Below are positions 35,500 to 44,890 of a stretch of 64,000 nucleotides of DNA, in pieces (within the stretch, counting starts at the first letter, position 1; every line of letters starts with the position of its first letter). Under the pieces are notes generated by a model. The model searched no databases. It worked only from the letters and a program-made list of their open reading frames with translations, and was not told where the DNA came from. The position numbers and the translations under genes were made by a program. The stretch is from Halomonas sp. H10-9-1 (lineage in GTDB: Bacteria; Pseudomonadota; Gammaproteobacteria; Pseudomonadales; Halomonadaceae), in the NCBI RefSeq assembly GCF_040147005.1, contig NZ_JAMSHO010000001.1, forward strand, positions 2,976,001-3,040,000. Direction: 5' to 3'.

Positions 35500-36759
35500 A
35501 TGACGCTCGCCGCCTTCCTGCTGTTCATGCTGCTCGGCATGCCCATCGCCTTCGTGCTGCTGGGCGCCACCTTCACCTTCATCATCGCCTCGGGCAACTT
35601 CCGCTTGCTGGAGAACTTGCCCCAGGTGATCTTCGGCTCGCTGGAGGTCTTCGACCTGCTGGCGATCCCGCTCTTCATCCTGCTCGGCGAGATCATGAAC
35701 GAGGGGGGCATCACCCGGCGCATCATCACCGCCGCGCGCGCCTGGTTCGCCTGGGTACCGCACAGCATCGCCTACGTCTCGCTGACCTCGAACCTGATGC
35801 TCGCCTCGATCATGGGCTCCGCCACCGCGCAGATCGCTATCATGAGCCGGGTGATGACCCCGGAGATGGAGCGCGACGGCTACGACAAGGGCTTCGCCGC
35901 CGCCCTCACCGCGGGGGCCGGCCTGCTCGGCCCGATCATCCCGCCGTCGATGGTGTTCATCATCTACGGCGTCATCGCCCAGGTCTCGATCGGCGCCATG
36001 TTCATGGGCGGCATCATCCCCGGCCTGGTGCTGTTCCTGCTGATCAGCGGCCTGATCGCCCTGGTGGCCAGGCGCGCCCACAAGAGCGGCGGCGCCGAGA
36101 AGTCACGCATCCCGTTGTGGGGCGCGACGCGCGGCGCCCTGCTCACCCTGAGCATTCCGCTGGTGATCGTCGGCGGCATCGCCTTCGGGGTGGTGACCCC
36201 GACCGAGTCCGCCGCCGTGGCGACGCTGATGGCGCTGGTCCTCGGTGGCCTGCTCTTCCGCGAGCTGCGCTGGGGCCAGTTTCCCGGCGTGCTGGCCAGG
36301 ACGGCGCGCAACACCGCCATCGTGCTGTTCCTGATCGCCGCCGCAAAGGCCTTCGGCTGGGTGCTGGTCTACAACCAGATCCCGCAGCAGGTGGCCGGGC
36401 TGATGCAGGGCACTACCGAGAGCCCGGTGGTCTTCATGCTGCTAGTCTTCGTCATGCTGATCCTGGTGGGCATGGTGCTCGACGGCATCGCCGCGCTGAT
36501 CATCCTGGTGCCCATCCTGCTGCCGGTGGCCCAGCAGAGCTACGGCATCGACCCGATCCACTTCGGCATCGTCACCTGCATGACCCTGAGCCTGGGGCTG
36601 CTGACCCCGCCGGTGGGGGCCGGTCTCTACGTCGCCTCCGCCATCAGCAACGTCAGCCTGCCGCGCATCACCAAGTGGATCTTCCCCTTCGTACTGGCGG
36701 CCTGTCTGGTGATCCTGGCCACCATCTTCAACCCCTGGGCACTCGGGATATTCCTCTGA
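35500..36759 (+). CDS. TRAP transporter large permease, DctM type (system 2)
   Basis: A 419-residue permease with about twelve membrane segments. It shows GAGLLGPIIPPSMVFIIYGVI and SLGLLTPPVGAGLYVASAI, the paired DctM re-entrant motifs. AGGAG precedes the start. It ends the dctPQM set, and the MarR gene follows on the same strand after about 110 bases. Confidence 0.9.
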   Translation: MTLAAFLLFMLLGMPIAFVLLGATFTFIIASGNFRLLENLPQVIFGSLEVFDLLAIPLFILLGEIMNEGGITRRIITAARAWFAWVPHSIAYVSLTSNLMLASIMGSATAQIAIMSRVMTPEMERDGYDKGFAAALTAGAGLLGPIIPPSMVFIIYGVIAQVSIGAMFMGGIIPGLVLFLLISGLIALVARRAHKSGGAEKSRIPLWGATRGALLTLSIPLVIVGGIAFGVVTPTESAAVATLMALVLGGLLFRELRWGQFPGVLARTARNTAIVLFLIAAAKAFGWVLVYNQIPQQVAGLMQGTTESPVVFMLLVFVMLILVGMVLDGIAALIILVPILLPVAQQSYGIDPIHFGIVTCMTLSLGLLTPPVGAGLYVASAISNVSLPRITKWIFPFVLAACLVILATIFNPWALGIFL

Positions 36760-36867
36760 TGCCGAGCATGGCAATATGCAGGGTAATCTCCACGGTTCGG
36801 CAATATCCCGCAGCGGCAAGGGCCACCCAACAGGGGGCCTTGCCTGCCCCGACAACAGGCTGAGCGC

Positions 36868-37374
36868 ATGGACACACTCTCGTCCCTCGAACAAAGTCAG
36901 GTCATGTCCCAAGGCCCATTCTCGGAAGCCCGCACCTTCCCCGGCAACCTGCTCAGGCGCTGCCACCAGATCAGCGTGGCGATATTCCTGCGCAAGTGCG
37001 AGGCTCTTAGCCTGACGCAGCTGCAATACATCACCCTCTGCGCCCTGGAGGAGCATGGTGCCATCGACCAGATCACCCTGGGTGGCCACACCGCGCTGGA
37101 CCGCAATACCGTGGCGGTGGTAGTGCGCAAGCTGGAGGAGCGAGGCCTGGTGAACCGCAGCCGCAATCCCGAGGATCGCCGCTCGATGCTGGTGACCCTG
37201 ACTGACGCAGGGAGACAGCTGCGCCACGCCGCCGAGCACGCGGTGGATGAGGTCCAGGCAGAGCTTCTCGCGCCCCTCGCCGAAGATGATAAGCAGACAC
37301 TCTGCCGACTACTGCAGACCGTGGCCGACGAGAATAACCACCTGAGCCGAGTGCCAGTTCGCCAGTCGGGATGA
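36868..37374 (+). CDS. MarR-family regulator, MobR-like
   Basis: A 168-residue winged-helix protein. The core reads LTQLQYITLCALEEHGAIDQITLGGHTALDRNTVAVVVRKLEERGLVNRSRNPEDRRSMLVTLT, with the wing DRRSM. In Comamonas, mobA is controlled by the MarR-type MobR with 3-hydroxybenzoate as inducer, and this gene sits in the same setting. Its likely targets are the palindromes at 33718-33859. A second ATG 12 codons in is a possible start; neither has a strong ribosome site. Confidence 0.83.
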   Translation: MDTLSSLEQSQVMSQGPFSEARTFPGNLLRRCHQISVAIFLRKCEALSLTQLQYITLCALEEHGAIDQITLGGHTALDRNTVAVVVRKLEERGLVNRSRNPEDRRSMLVTLTDAGRQLRHAAEHAVDEVQAELLAPLAEDDKQTLCRLLQTVADENNHLSRVPVRQSG

Positions 37375-37420
37375 CTCTGCCACCGCCGTTGGGCCGCTAC
37401 CGAGCAGCGCCAAGGAACTC

Positions 37421-37451
37421 AAAAGCGGCGGACCCAGGGGCCGCCGCTTTT
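37421..37451. terminator. Bidirectional intrinsic terminator
   Basis: AAAAGCGGCGG (37421-37431) and CCGCCGCTTTT (37441-37451) form a perfect 11-bp stem with a nine-base loop and T-rich flanks in both directions. It separates the MarR gene from the convergent binding-protein gene. Confidence 0.88.
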
Positions 37452-37473
37452 GCATGGTGAGTCCGCCAGTCGA

Positions 37474-38649
37474 TCACATCCGACAATCAGCATCTGGCGC
37501 TTCGAGCCCCTGGTGGGCGACTTCCACCACCTCGTGGCGGCCGTTACGGATCTCACGCAGGTAGATATTCTGTACCGGGTGGTGAGAGCTGGAAAAGCGG
37601 AACGGGCCCCGCGGGCTCCGCAGCTCCACTTCGGCCAATGCATCGATCAGGGCATCGCGATCCATGGTGTCGCCACTCACCACCTCGAGTGCCTGGGCCA
37701 GCATGGCACCGGTATCGAAGCCATGTACTGCATAGGCGTCGGGTGTTTCGCCGTAAGCCGCTTCATAGGCCGAAACGAAGGCCCGGTTCTCGTCGCTTTC
37801 CAGGGTCTCGGCATAGTGCAGGGTGGTCAGCACCCCCTCACCGGCGCTACCCAGCGCCGCGAGATTGCCTTCGGTCAGGAAGCCTGACCCCAACAGCGGG
37901 ATACTCTCCTTGAGACCCGCGGCGGAATAGTCGCGCACGAAGCTCACCCCACCGCCCCCGGCGAAGAAGGTATAGACGGCATCCGGCTTGAGGCTGGCGA
38001 TCTGGGTGAGGTAGCTCTGGAACTCGGTGCTTGGGAAAGGCACCAGGATCTGCTCGATGATCTCGCCACCCTGCTCGGTGAAGGCGTTCTCGAAGGCGGC
38101 CAGGTCCTCCTTGCCCCCGGCATAGTCCCAGGTAATGGTCACCACCCGACGATGGCCACGATCGAAAGCTACCTTGCCCATGGGATAAGCGTCCTGCCAC
38201 ATGTTGTGGGAGGTTCGGAAGACATTGGGCATACACAGCTGGTTGGTGGCCGCCTCGAGCCCGGCATTGGGGATCAGGGTGATGGCGCCAGTCTGCTTGG
38301 CGACCCGCAGCATTCCCATAGCCACGCCGGAGTGTACGGGTCCGATGACGATGTCGACGCCCTCACCCTTGACCAGTCGACTCATGTTCTGCGGCGCCTT
38401 TGACGGGTTGGCCTCGGAATCAAGCTCGACATACTCGACGTCACGCCCGCCCAGTTGGCCGCCCTCCTGCTCGATGGCGAGTTTTAGGCCATTGGTGATG
38501 GCCTCGCCCAGCGCGGCATAGGTACCGGTGTAGGGGAGCATCAGGCCCAGTTTCACCGGGTCTGCGTTCTGGGCAAAGCTAGCCTGCCCGGTCAGCAGCA
38601 GCCCCGCACCCAAAAGGGAAAACAGCGTCTTGTTGTTGAATGTCTGCAC
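37474..38649 (-). CDS. Orphan ABC-type aromatic-acid binding protein next to nahG
   Basis: A 391-residue type 1 periplasmic binding protein. Starting at the GTG of (V)QTFNNKTLFSLLG, with AGGA upstream, gives a signal peptide cut near GQASFAQN. It matches the binding protein at 10492-11664 at roughly three quarters of positions, including PVHSGVAMGMLRVAKQ and VYTFFAGGGGVSFVRDY. No permease or ATPase genes are nearby. It lies 54 bases after nahG on the same strand, so it probably brings salicylate to the shared LivHMGF importer; this is inference. Confidence 0.85.
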   Translation of the reverse strand: MQTFNNKTLFSLLGAGLLLTGQASFAQNADPVKLGLMLPYTGTYAALGEAITNGLKLAIEQEGGQLGGRDVEYVELDSEANPSKAPQNMSRLVKGEGVDIVIGPVHSGVAMGMLRVAKQTGAITLIPNAGLEAATNQLCMPNVFRTSHNMWQDAYPMGKVAFDRGHRRVVTITWDYAGGKEDLAAFENAFTEQGGEIIEQILVPFPSTEFQSYLTQIASLKPDAVYTFFAGGGGVSFVRDYSAAGLKESIPLLGSGFLTEGNLAALGSAGEGVLTTLHYAETLESDENRAFVSAYEAAYGETPDAYAVHGFDTGAMLAQALEVVSGDTMDRDALIDALAEVELRSPRGPFRFSSSHHPVQNIYLREIRNGRHEVVEVAHQGLEAPDADCRM

Positions 38650-38703
38650 GGTGGTGTCCTTAGCATCTGGGAGAGCTATCAAGATGAAACGAATATCCGT
38701 GGC

Positions 38704-40032
38704 TCAGGCCGGCCTTGCCACTCGAGGCGCAGAGGTGTGGCAACCCCAGCCCAGGTGGCGACGAGCCGCCACGACGTCATCCTCGGGATCGTGGTTCCAG
38801 AGCCAATCGAAGCGGGTCTCGAGGTTCTCGATCAGCGTCGCCTCGTCGTCGCCGATACCTTCACCGGCATACTCGTAAACGTTCCCCGCCTCGTGGGAGG
38901 TGCGTTGTACCCGGCAGGTGCGCGCATGACGGACCGACTCGAAGGCCGCCAGCACCGACTCGACGCTGTCCCGCGTGCAGGCCTCGTCGCCCAGCAGGCT
39001 GGCCAGCACGTAAGCGTCTTCCAGCGCCTGCCCCGCCCCCGCGCCCTGATGGGGCACCAGCGCGTGGGCGGCATCGCCAACAATCAACACCCGGTCGCGA
39101 TGGTAGCGAGGCAGCTCGGGCAGTTCGTGCAGCGCCCAGCGGGTCGGTTCGGGGATGCACTCGAGGATGGCCTGTGATCCCGCCCCCCAGCCCGCAAAGA
39201 CCTCCAGCATCTCCTGCTGGGTCACCGCCTGGACCCACTCCTCGCCTTCGGGAAGCGTGGGGTTAGGCGAGGAACGATCGGTGATGAAGGCCACCACGTT
39301 GATCAGCTCCGACTGCTTGACCGGGAAGGTGAGGATATGGCGGTCGGGGCCCAGATACATCTGGGGGACCAACGCCAGCCGCCGGTCGGCACCCTTGCCC
39401 TCCAGGGCCTCTTCCAGCTGGGCGGTGGGGATCATGCCGCGATAGGCGTAGGTACCGCTCCAGAAGGGAGTGATCTCGCCATGGATCGCGGCGGGCAGCA
39501 CATGCTCGCGGACCACCGACTTGATACCGTCGAAGCCGATCAGGATATCCGCGGTGAAGGCCGTGCCGTCGGCGAAGTGGGCGGTGGCGCCCTCCCCTTC
39601 CTGGGTGACCTCGACACAGCGTTTGCCGAAATGCGCGATCCCCTCCGGCAGGTTGGCGACGATGGCATCCAGGAAGTCCGCCCGATGCACCGAGGACTGC
39701 CCGCAGCCGGGCGCCAGGGTGGCGGTCAGGTAGCCGTCATCGCTGCCACGGCGCCACTCGAACCAGACATCCTCGAAGGGGGCCGGCGAGGAATCGGCGA
39801 TGCGCCGGTAGGCCTCCTCCAGGCCGAGCCGCTGGATGGCGCACACGGCGTTGGGGCCGAAGGAGACGCCGGCGCCGATCTCGGAAAAGCGGGGCGCCGC
39901 CTCGAAGAGCTGCACGTCGAGGTCGGGGAAGCGGGACAGGGCCACGGCGAAGGCCACGCCGCCGATGCCGCCGCCGATGATGGCGATGGAGAAGCGAGAA
40001 TCAGTGGGGGACGCGGTAGTGTGCTGAGGCAT
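38704..40032 (-). CDS. nahG: Salicylate 1-monooxygenase
   Basis: A 442-residue FAD monooxygenase converting salicylate to catechol and CO2. It has GGGIGGVAFAVALSRF (about residues 20-35), EIGAGVSFGPNAV, EDVWFEWRRGSDDGYL, GFDGIKSVVREHVL, LIVGDAAHALVPHQGAGAGQ and FDWLWNHD, which track NahG along its full length as I recall it. The start has a GGAG site. It is divergent from a NahR-like gene and is followed by the orphan binding protein. Its product feeds the catA/catB genes at 13-23 kb. Confidence 0.92.
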   Translation of the reverse strand: MPQHTTASPTDSRFSIAIIGGGIGGVAFAVALSRFPDLDVQLFEAAPRFSEIGAGVSFGPNAVCAIQRLGLEEAYRRIADSSPAPFEDVWFEWRRGSDDGYLTATLAPGCGQSSVHRADFLDAIVANLPEGIAHFGKRCVEVTQEGEGATAHFADGTAFTADILIGFDGIKSVVREHVLPAAIHGEITPFWSGTYAYRGMIPTAQLEEALEGKGADRRLALVPQMYLGPDRHILTFPVKQSELINVVAFITDRSSPNPTLPEGEEWVQAVTQQEMLEVFAGWGAGSQAILECIPEPTRWALHELPELPRYHRDRVLIVGDAAHALVPHQGAGAGQALEDAYVLASLLGDEACTRDSVESVLAAFESVRHARTCRVQRTSHEAGNVYEYAGEGIGDDEATLIENLETRFDWLWNHDPEDDVVAARRHLGWGCHTSAPRVARPA

Positions 40033-40155
40033 GCTGGGCTCTCCGTCGGGGATGCGGTTCTTGTCATGGCATCGGGTGATGGATGCAGGCTAGGGCCCCC
40101 TCGTTATTCACACAACGCAACCACTTTTATACATAGAATAAGCAAGCGTAATATC

Positions 40156-40173
40156 ATAGACAATTCAGTCTAT
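40156..40173. promoter_or_regulatory. LysR-type box between nahG and nahR
   Basis: ATAGAC-AATTCA-GTCTAT is a perfect 6-6-6 inverted repeat 16 bases before the regulator's start codon. It is the best candidate for regulator binding and autoregulation in the 156-base spacer. Confidence 0.6.
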
Positions 40174-40188
40174 TGAGCGAGAAAAGAC

Positions 40189-41094
40189 ATGTTGCGGTTG
40201 GCGAATATCGACGTGAACCTGCTGGTGGTCTTCGACCTGCTCTATCGCGAGGGCAGTACCCAGCGGGCTGCCGAGCGCTTGGGGGTGACCCAGCCCGCCG
40301 TCAGCCACGCCCTCAAGCGCCTGCGCAAGCTGCTCGGTGATGAGCTATTCGAACGCACCTCCAGGGGGCTTTCGCCGACGCCGCGGGCGGACCAGCTTCA
40401 CCCCGGCATCGCCGATGCGCTGGCCCGGCTGCATGAGACCCTCAACCTGGGCGATGACTTCGAGCCGGCCACCAGCGAGCGAACCTTCCAGCTGGCCATG
40501 ACCGACATCGGCGAGATCGTCTTCCTGCCGCGGCTGCTGGAACACCTCGCCAGGGAGGCTCCCGGCATCCGGCTCAGCACGGTGCGTAGCCATCAGGAGA
40601 ACCTGAAGCGCGAGATGGAGGAGGGTCGGATCGATCTGGCCATCGGCCTGATCCCCCAGCTGGGCGCCGGTTTCTACCAGCAGCGGCTCTTCGTGCAACG
40701 CTATGTGTGCCTGATGCGCAGGGATCACCCCCTGGCAGGGGGCAGTTTCGAGATGGACGATTTCAGCGCCGCCACCCACGCGGTGGTAGTGGCGAAGGGC
40801 ACCGGGCACGGCATCGTCGAGGAGCAGCTGGCCCGGGCCGGCATCGAGCGTCCGGTCCGGCTGCAGCTGCCCCACTTTGCCGCGGTGCCCTACATCATCA
40901 GCGAGAGCGACCTGGTGGTCACGGTGACCGACAAGTTCGCCGAGGCGACCCGGGAGCGCTTCGGGCTGGCCGTGCAGGAGCACCCCCTGCCCTTTCCCGA
41001 GATTCCCATCAACCTGTTCTGGCACCGCCGCTACCACCGCGACGCCGGCAACCGTTGGCTGCGCGGCCTGCTCTTCGCGATGTTCTCCGAATAG
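40189..41094 (+). CDS. nahR: LysR-type regulator, NahR-like
   Basis: A 301-residue LysR protein. The helix-turn-helix is LANIDVNLLVVFDLLYREGSTQRAAERLGVTQPAVSHALKRLRKLLGD. The effector domain keeps SERTFQLAMTDIGEIVFLPRLLEHL, GTGHG and INLFWHRRYHRD, which closely follow NahR, the salicylate-responsive activator. Its divergent position to nahG fits. A GAGA ribosome site precedes the ATG. Confidence 0.87.
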   Translation: MLRLANIDVNLLVVFDLLYREGSTQRAAERLGVTQPAVSHALKRLRKLLGDELFERTSRGLSPTPRADQLHPGIADALARLHETLNLGDDFEPATSERTFQLAMTDIGEIVFLPRLLEHLAREAPGIRLSTVRSHQENLKREMEEGRIDLAIGLIPQLGAGFYQQRLFVQRYVCLMRRDHPLAGGSFEMDDFSAATHAVVVAKGTGHGIVEEQLARAGIERPVRLQLPHFAAVPYIISESDLVVTVTDKFAEATRERFGLAVQEHPLPFPEIPINLFWHRRYHRDAGNRWLRGLLFAMFSE

Positions 41095-41164
41095 CCAGTC
41101 CAAATGGAAAGGAGACGACACCTGCCCTGGCAGATGCCGCCTCGTGACGTTCGCAAGGGTGGAA

Positions 41165-42256
41165 TCAGTCGCCGATCTTCAGCACCGGCTTGACGGTGGT
41201 GCCGTTCTTCGAGTCCTCGAAGGCCTGGTTGATCTGCTCGGGGTCATAGAACTTCACCAGGCGGTCGAAGGGAAAGCGACCCTCCTTGAAGTAGGCCACC
41301 AGTTGCGGGATGAAGACTCGCGGCACCGAGTCGCCCTCGATCACGCCGATCATCGACTTACCCTCGGCCATCAGGTCGTGGTGCACGTCCAGGGTCACCT
41401 CGGGGGTGACGCCGACGATCGCCGACACGCCCAGCGGCTTGAGCGCCTGCAGCGACTGGCGCACCACCGCCGGCACCCCGGTGGTTTCCACCGCGTAATG
41501 ACTGCCGCCGCCGGTGATCTCGCGAACCCGCTCGACGGTGTCCTCTTTCTGGCCGTTGATCGTATGGGTCGCCCCCAGCTCGAGGGCCAGCTCGAGGCGG
41601 CTGTCGTGGACGTCCACCGCGATGATCTGGTGGCAGCCGGCGATGCGCGCCGCCATGATGGCGGAGAGCCCCACGGCGCCACAGCCGTAGACCACCAGGC
41701 TCGTGCCGAACTCGGGCCGGAGGCGGTTGAGCACGGTGCCGGCACCGGTCTGGATGCCGCAGCCCAGCGGGCCGAGCAGCGCCAGCTCCACCTCGGGGTC
41801 CACCTTCACCGCATTGCGGGCGCTGACCACGGCGTGACTGGCGAACGAGGACTGGCCGAAGAAGGTGGCCAGGTCCTCGCCGTCACGGGCCAGGCGGTGG
41901 CTGCCGTCATCCATGGCGCCGCCGAAGTTGAGCGCGTTGAAGGTATCGCAGACGGTGGGATGGCCGGTCAGGCAGTGACCGCAACCGCCGCAGTGGGCAA
42001 AGGAGAGCACCACGTGGTCGCCCACCTCGAGATCGCCCACTCCCTCGCCGAGGGCCTCCACCACGCCGGCACCCTCGTGGCCCAGCACGATGGGAAAGGG
42101 CGCGATGCCCAGGTCCCGGGCCACGGCATCGGTGTGGCACACCCCCGTGGCCACGATGCGCACGCGAATCTCGCCCAGCGCGGGCTCGGCCAGCTCCACC
42201 GCCTGCCACTCGAAGTCACGCCCCTGCGCCAGGGTCACGGCCGCTTGAATCTGCAT
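41165..42256 (-). CDS. Zn-dependent aryl/4-hydroxybenzyl alcohol dehydrogenase
   Basis: A 363-residue medium-chain alcohol dehydrogenase. Catalytic zinc ligands are in GVCHTDA and GHEGAGVVEALG, and the structural zinc loop is CGGCGHCLTGHPTVC. The nucleotide motif is GCGAVG (about residue 190). It resembles benzyl alcohol dehydrogenases (XylB type). As the last gene after pchF, the aldehyde dehydrogenase and the outer-membrane protein, it should oxidise 4-hydroxybenzyl alcohol to the aldehyde. AGGAG precedes the ATG. Confidence 0.87.
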   Translation of the reverse strand: MQIQAAVTLAQGRDFEWQAVELAEPALGEIRVRIVATGVCHTDAVARDLGIAPFPIVLGHEGAGVVEALGEGVGDLEVGDHVVLSFAHCGGCGHCLTGHPTVCDTFNALNFGGAMDDGSHRLARDGEDLATFFGQSSFASHAVVSARNAVKVDPEVELALLGPLGCGIQTGAGTVLNRLRPEFGTSLVVYGCGAVGLSAIMAARIAGCHQIIAVDVHDSRLELALELGATHTINGQKEDTVERVREITGGGSHYAVETTGVPAVVRQSLQALKPLGVSAIVGVTPEVTLDVHHDLMAEGKSMIGVIEGDSVPRVFIPQLVAYFKEGRFPFDRLVKFYDPEQINQAFEDSKNGTTVKPVLKIGD

Positions 42257-42376
42257 GGGTACTCTCCTTTATCGAATGCCCTTCATCGATGGCCCCGCCC
42301 GGCCGGCGGCCGAACGGGGTCGGTAGCGCTCCGGTGATGCCCCCGGCCGCCACCTGGGTGGGCCGCCGGGGAAGGC

Positions 42377-43306
42377 TCACAGGAACTTGGTGAGCTGCAG
42401 GCGGATGGCGTCGCCCTCGCTCTCGAGGCCCTTCAGTCCTCCGCCTTCGGCAGCGTACTCGTGGTAGACGGCGCCCTTGAGTATCACCCCGGCCGTGGGC
42501 CAGAGATAGCCCGCCTCGGCGCCGATGGCATGGCGCTCGGCCTTGGCGCGACTCGCCGTACCGTCATCGGCCTCAAGCTGCCAGGCGTCGTAGCCCACCA
42601 GCCCCAGCTCCAGCCCGCTTGGCAGACGATGGCCGATGCCCCACTCCAGAAGCCAGCTGTCCCCCGGGGTCACGCCGGTCTCATCCTGCTCGGTCTTGAT
42701 CTCGTAGCGCGACAACCCCGACACGTTCCAGGTCTTGTCGGCATCGAGGTGCCACATTCCCCCCAGGGTGAGCATGGTGGTGCCGTAGCCCTTGCCCACC
42801 GAGGCCGGGTTCGCCGGGTCGAAATCGGCGGTATCGAACCAGTGACCGGCGGCGAAAGTCGCATCCCACTGCTCGCCGTGCCAGCCCAGGATCACCGGGC
42901 CGACGAAGACGTCGCCGAGGCCGTCGTCGTCGAAACCCTGCCGACCGGCCGGCGTCTGCAGGTCGAGTTCGGTATCGAGCATCGGGATGATCGCCTCCAC
43001 GCCGTAGTCGGCACCGAGAAAGGTCTTGCCGGTCATCCAGATGAAACGATGGGCCAGGGCGTTGACCGAGCCGCTGTTGCTGCCCGGTGCGGCATCACCG
43101 TTCGCATCACGGAAGTCGTCGATGTCGTAGTGCATCAGGTAGGCACGGTAGTAGAGGCCCTCGGGGGGCGCGGCGGCGGCGCCCAGCCCCTCGATGCCTG
43201 GTACATAGTGGCCATTGACGGCGAGTGCCGGGGTGGAGGCCAGGCCAGCGACCAGCAAGGCCGCCAGCCGGATGCCATGATTGCCGAATTCAGGAGTGAA
43301 GGTCAT
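42377..43306 (-). CDS. SphA/MetA-pathway phenol degradation family outer-membrane protein
   Basis: A 309-residue protein with a signal peptide (cut near ASTPALAVNG), then repeated amphipathic beta strands ending in an aromatic-type terminus (IRLQLTKFL). N-terminal GHYVPGIEGLGAAAAPPEGLYYRAYLMHYD is typical of the phenol_MetA_deg/SphA family, thought to form outer-membrane channels for hydrophobic aromatics. It lies in the p-cresol operon, so uptake of p-cresol or its products is likely. Confidence 0.82.
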   Translation of the reverse strand: MTFTPEFGNHGIRLAALLVAGLASTPALAVNGHYVPGIEGLGAAAAPPEGLYYRAYLMHYDIDDFRDANGDAAPGSNSGSVNALAHRFIWMTGKTFLGADYGVEAIIPMLDTELDLQTPAGRQGFDDDGLGDVFVGPVILGWHGEQWDATFAAGHWFDTADFDPANPASVGKGYGTTMLTLGGMWHLDADKTWNVSGLSRYEIKTEQDETGVTPGDSWLLEWGIGHRLPSGLELGLVGYDAWQLEADDGTASRAKAERHAIGAEAGYLWPTAGVILKGAVYHEYAAEGGGLKGLESEGDAIRLQLTKFL

Positions 43307-43389
43307 GCGTGCTGTCTCTGTTGTTGGAATGTGTTGGCATGGCCCACCGCCCGCGTGGTGCGGACGGCAGGCGTGACGTCGGATTCGAC

Positions 43390-44856
43390 TCAGAAGGGAT
43401 AACCACGGGGCGTGTGCTGCACGCTGACCCAGTGATCGGTGGTGAACTCCTCGATCGCCCAGTCGCCGTTGAAGCGACCCAGGCCGGAGTTCTTCTCGCC
43501 GCCGAAGGGCACATGGGCCTCGTCGTTGACCGGCATGTCGTTCACATGGGTCATGCCGGCCTTGATGCCCTGGGCGAAGCGCACGCCGCGCGCCAAGTCA
43601 CCGCTGAACACGGCGCTGGAGAGGCCATACTCGGTGCCATTGGCAAGTTCCAGGGCATGGGCCTCGTCGCGGGCCTTCTGGATGCCCACCAGCGGGCCGA
43701 AGATCTCCTCGCGGCTGATCTCCATCTCCGCGCTGACGTTGCCGAACACATGGGGCGGTACCAACTGCCCCTGGATCTCACCCTCCAGCAGCACGCTCGC
43801 GCCTTCACTCTTGGCGGTGGCGATCTTCGCCTCCAGCCCCTCGCGCTGCTTGGCGTTGATCACCGGCCCGACCACGGTGGCCATGTCGTCGGGGTCGCCC
43901 ACCTTGAGCCCCTTTACCTTCTGCACGAAACGCTCGGCAAACTCATCGTAGCGCGAGGCGTCGACGATGATGCGGTTCACTGCCATGCAGATCTGGCCCT
44001 GGTGAAGGAACTTGCCCATGGCCGCGGCGTTCACCGCCTGGTCGAGGTCGGCGTCGTCCAGCACCACGAAGGGGCTGTTGCCACCCAACTCCAGGGAGAC
44101 CTTCTTGATATGCTCACCGCCGCTGCAGATGCCGCCGATGCGACGCCCCACCTGGGTGGAACCGGTGAACGAGATCATGCGGGGCACGCGGTGCTCGACG
44201 AAGGCATCGCCGATCTCGCTGCCGGCGCCTACCACCACGCTGAGCAGCCCCTCGGGCAGGCCGGCCTCCTCGAAGATCCTGGCCAGCAGCAGGCCGCCGG
44301 TGACCGGGGTGTCGCTGGCCGGCTTGACCACCACGGCGTTGCCCAGCGCCAGCGCCGGGGCGATGGAGCGCTGGGAGAGGTGCAGCGGGAAGTTCCAGGG
44401 GCTGATCACCCCCACCACGCCCAGTGGCTTGCGATAGACGCGGTTCTCCTTGCCCGGCACGTTGGAGGCGAGCGTCATGCCATGCACACGCCCCGGCATG
44501 CTGGCGGCCTCCAGCGTGATGCCACGGGCAGCACCCCACTCGACGTTGGCCTTGAGGCGGGTGCTGCCCGACTCGCGGATCAGCCAGTCGATGATCTCCT
44601 CCTTGCGGGCATCGAAGATCGCCACCACTCGCTGCAGCACGGCGCTGCGCTGGGCCGGCGGGGTCGCCGCCCACTCGGCCTGGGCCTGCTCGGCCGCCAG
44701 GAAGGCGGCATCCAGGTCGCTGCGATCCGCCAGGCGGATATCGAGCAGGGCGCTACCGTCATAGGGGTTGGTCACCGCAGTGGTGCGTTCGCTTGAGCCC
44801 TCGCGCCACTCGCCGGCAATCGGCTGGAGGTGGAAATCGCGATATGCAGTACTCAT
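43390..44856 (-). CDS. Aromatic aldehyde dehydrogenase (4-hydroxybenzaldehyde type)
   Basis: A 488-residue NAD(P)-dependent aldehyde dehydrogenase. Motifs are the NPWNFP-like [21 protein letters not shown], catalytic Glu in [13 protein letters not shown], catalytic Cys in [11 protein letters not shown] and EEIFGPLVG. It would oxidise 4-hydroxybenzaldehyde to 4-hydroxybenzoate, the PobA substrate. In Pseudomonas the same step is done by PchA beside pchCXF. GAGGAG lies upstream. It follows pchF by about 34 bases. Confidence 0.87.
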   Translation of the reverse strand: MSTAYRDFHLQPIAGEWREGSSERTTAVTNPYDGSALLDIRLADRSDLDAAFLAAEQAQAEWAATPPAQRSAVLQRVVAIFDARKEEIIDWLIRESGSTRLKANVEWGAARGITLEAASMPGRVHGMTLASNVPGKENRVYRKPLGVVGVISPWNFPLHLSQRSIAPALALGNAVVVKPASDTPVTGGLLLARIFEEAGLPEGLLSVVVGAGSEIGDAFVEHRVPRMISFTGSTQVGRRIGGICSGGEHIKKVSLELGGNSPFVVLDDADLDQAVNAAAMGKFLHQGQICMAVNRIIVDASRYDEFAERFVQKVKGLKVGDPDDMATVVGPVINAKQREGLEAKIATAKSEGASVLLEGEIQGQLVPPHVFGNVSAEMEISREEIFGPLVGIQKARDEAHALELANGTEYGLSSAVFSGDLARGVRFAQGIKAGMTHVNDMPVNDEAHVPFGGEKNSGLGRFNGDWAIEEFTTDHWVSVQHTPRGYPF

Positions 44857-44890
44857 GGGTCACTCTCCTCTGAAAACTCGCGCGCCAGGG

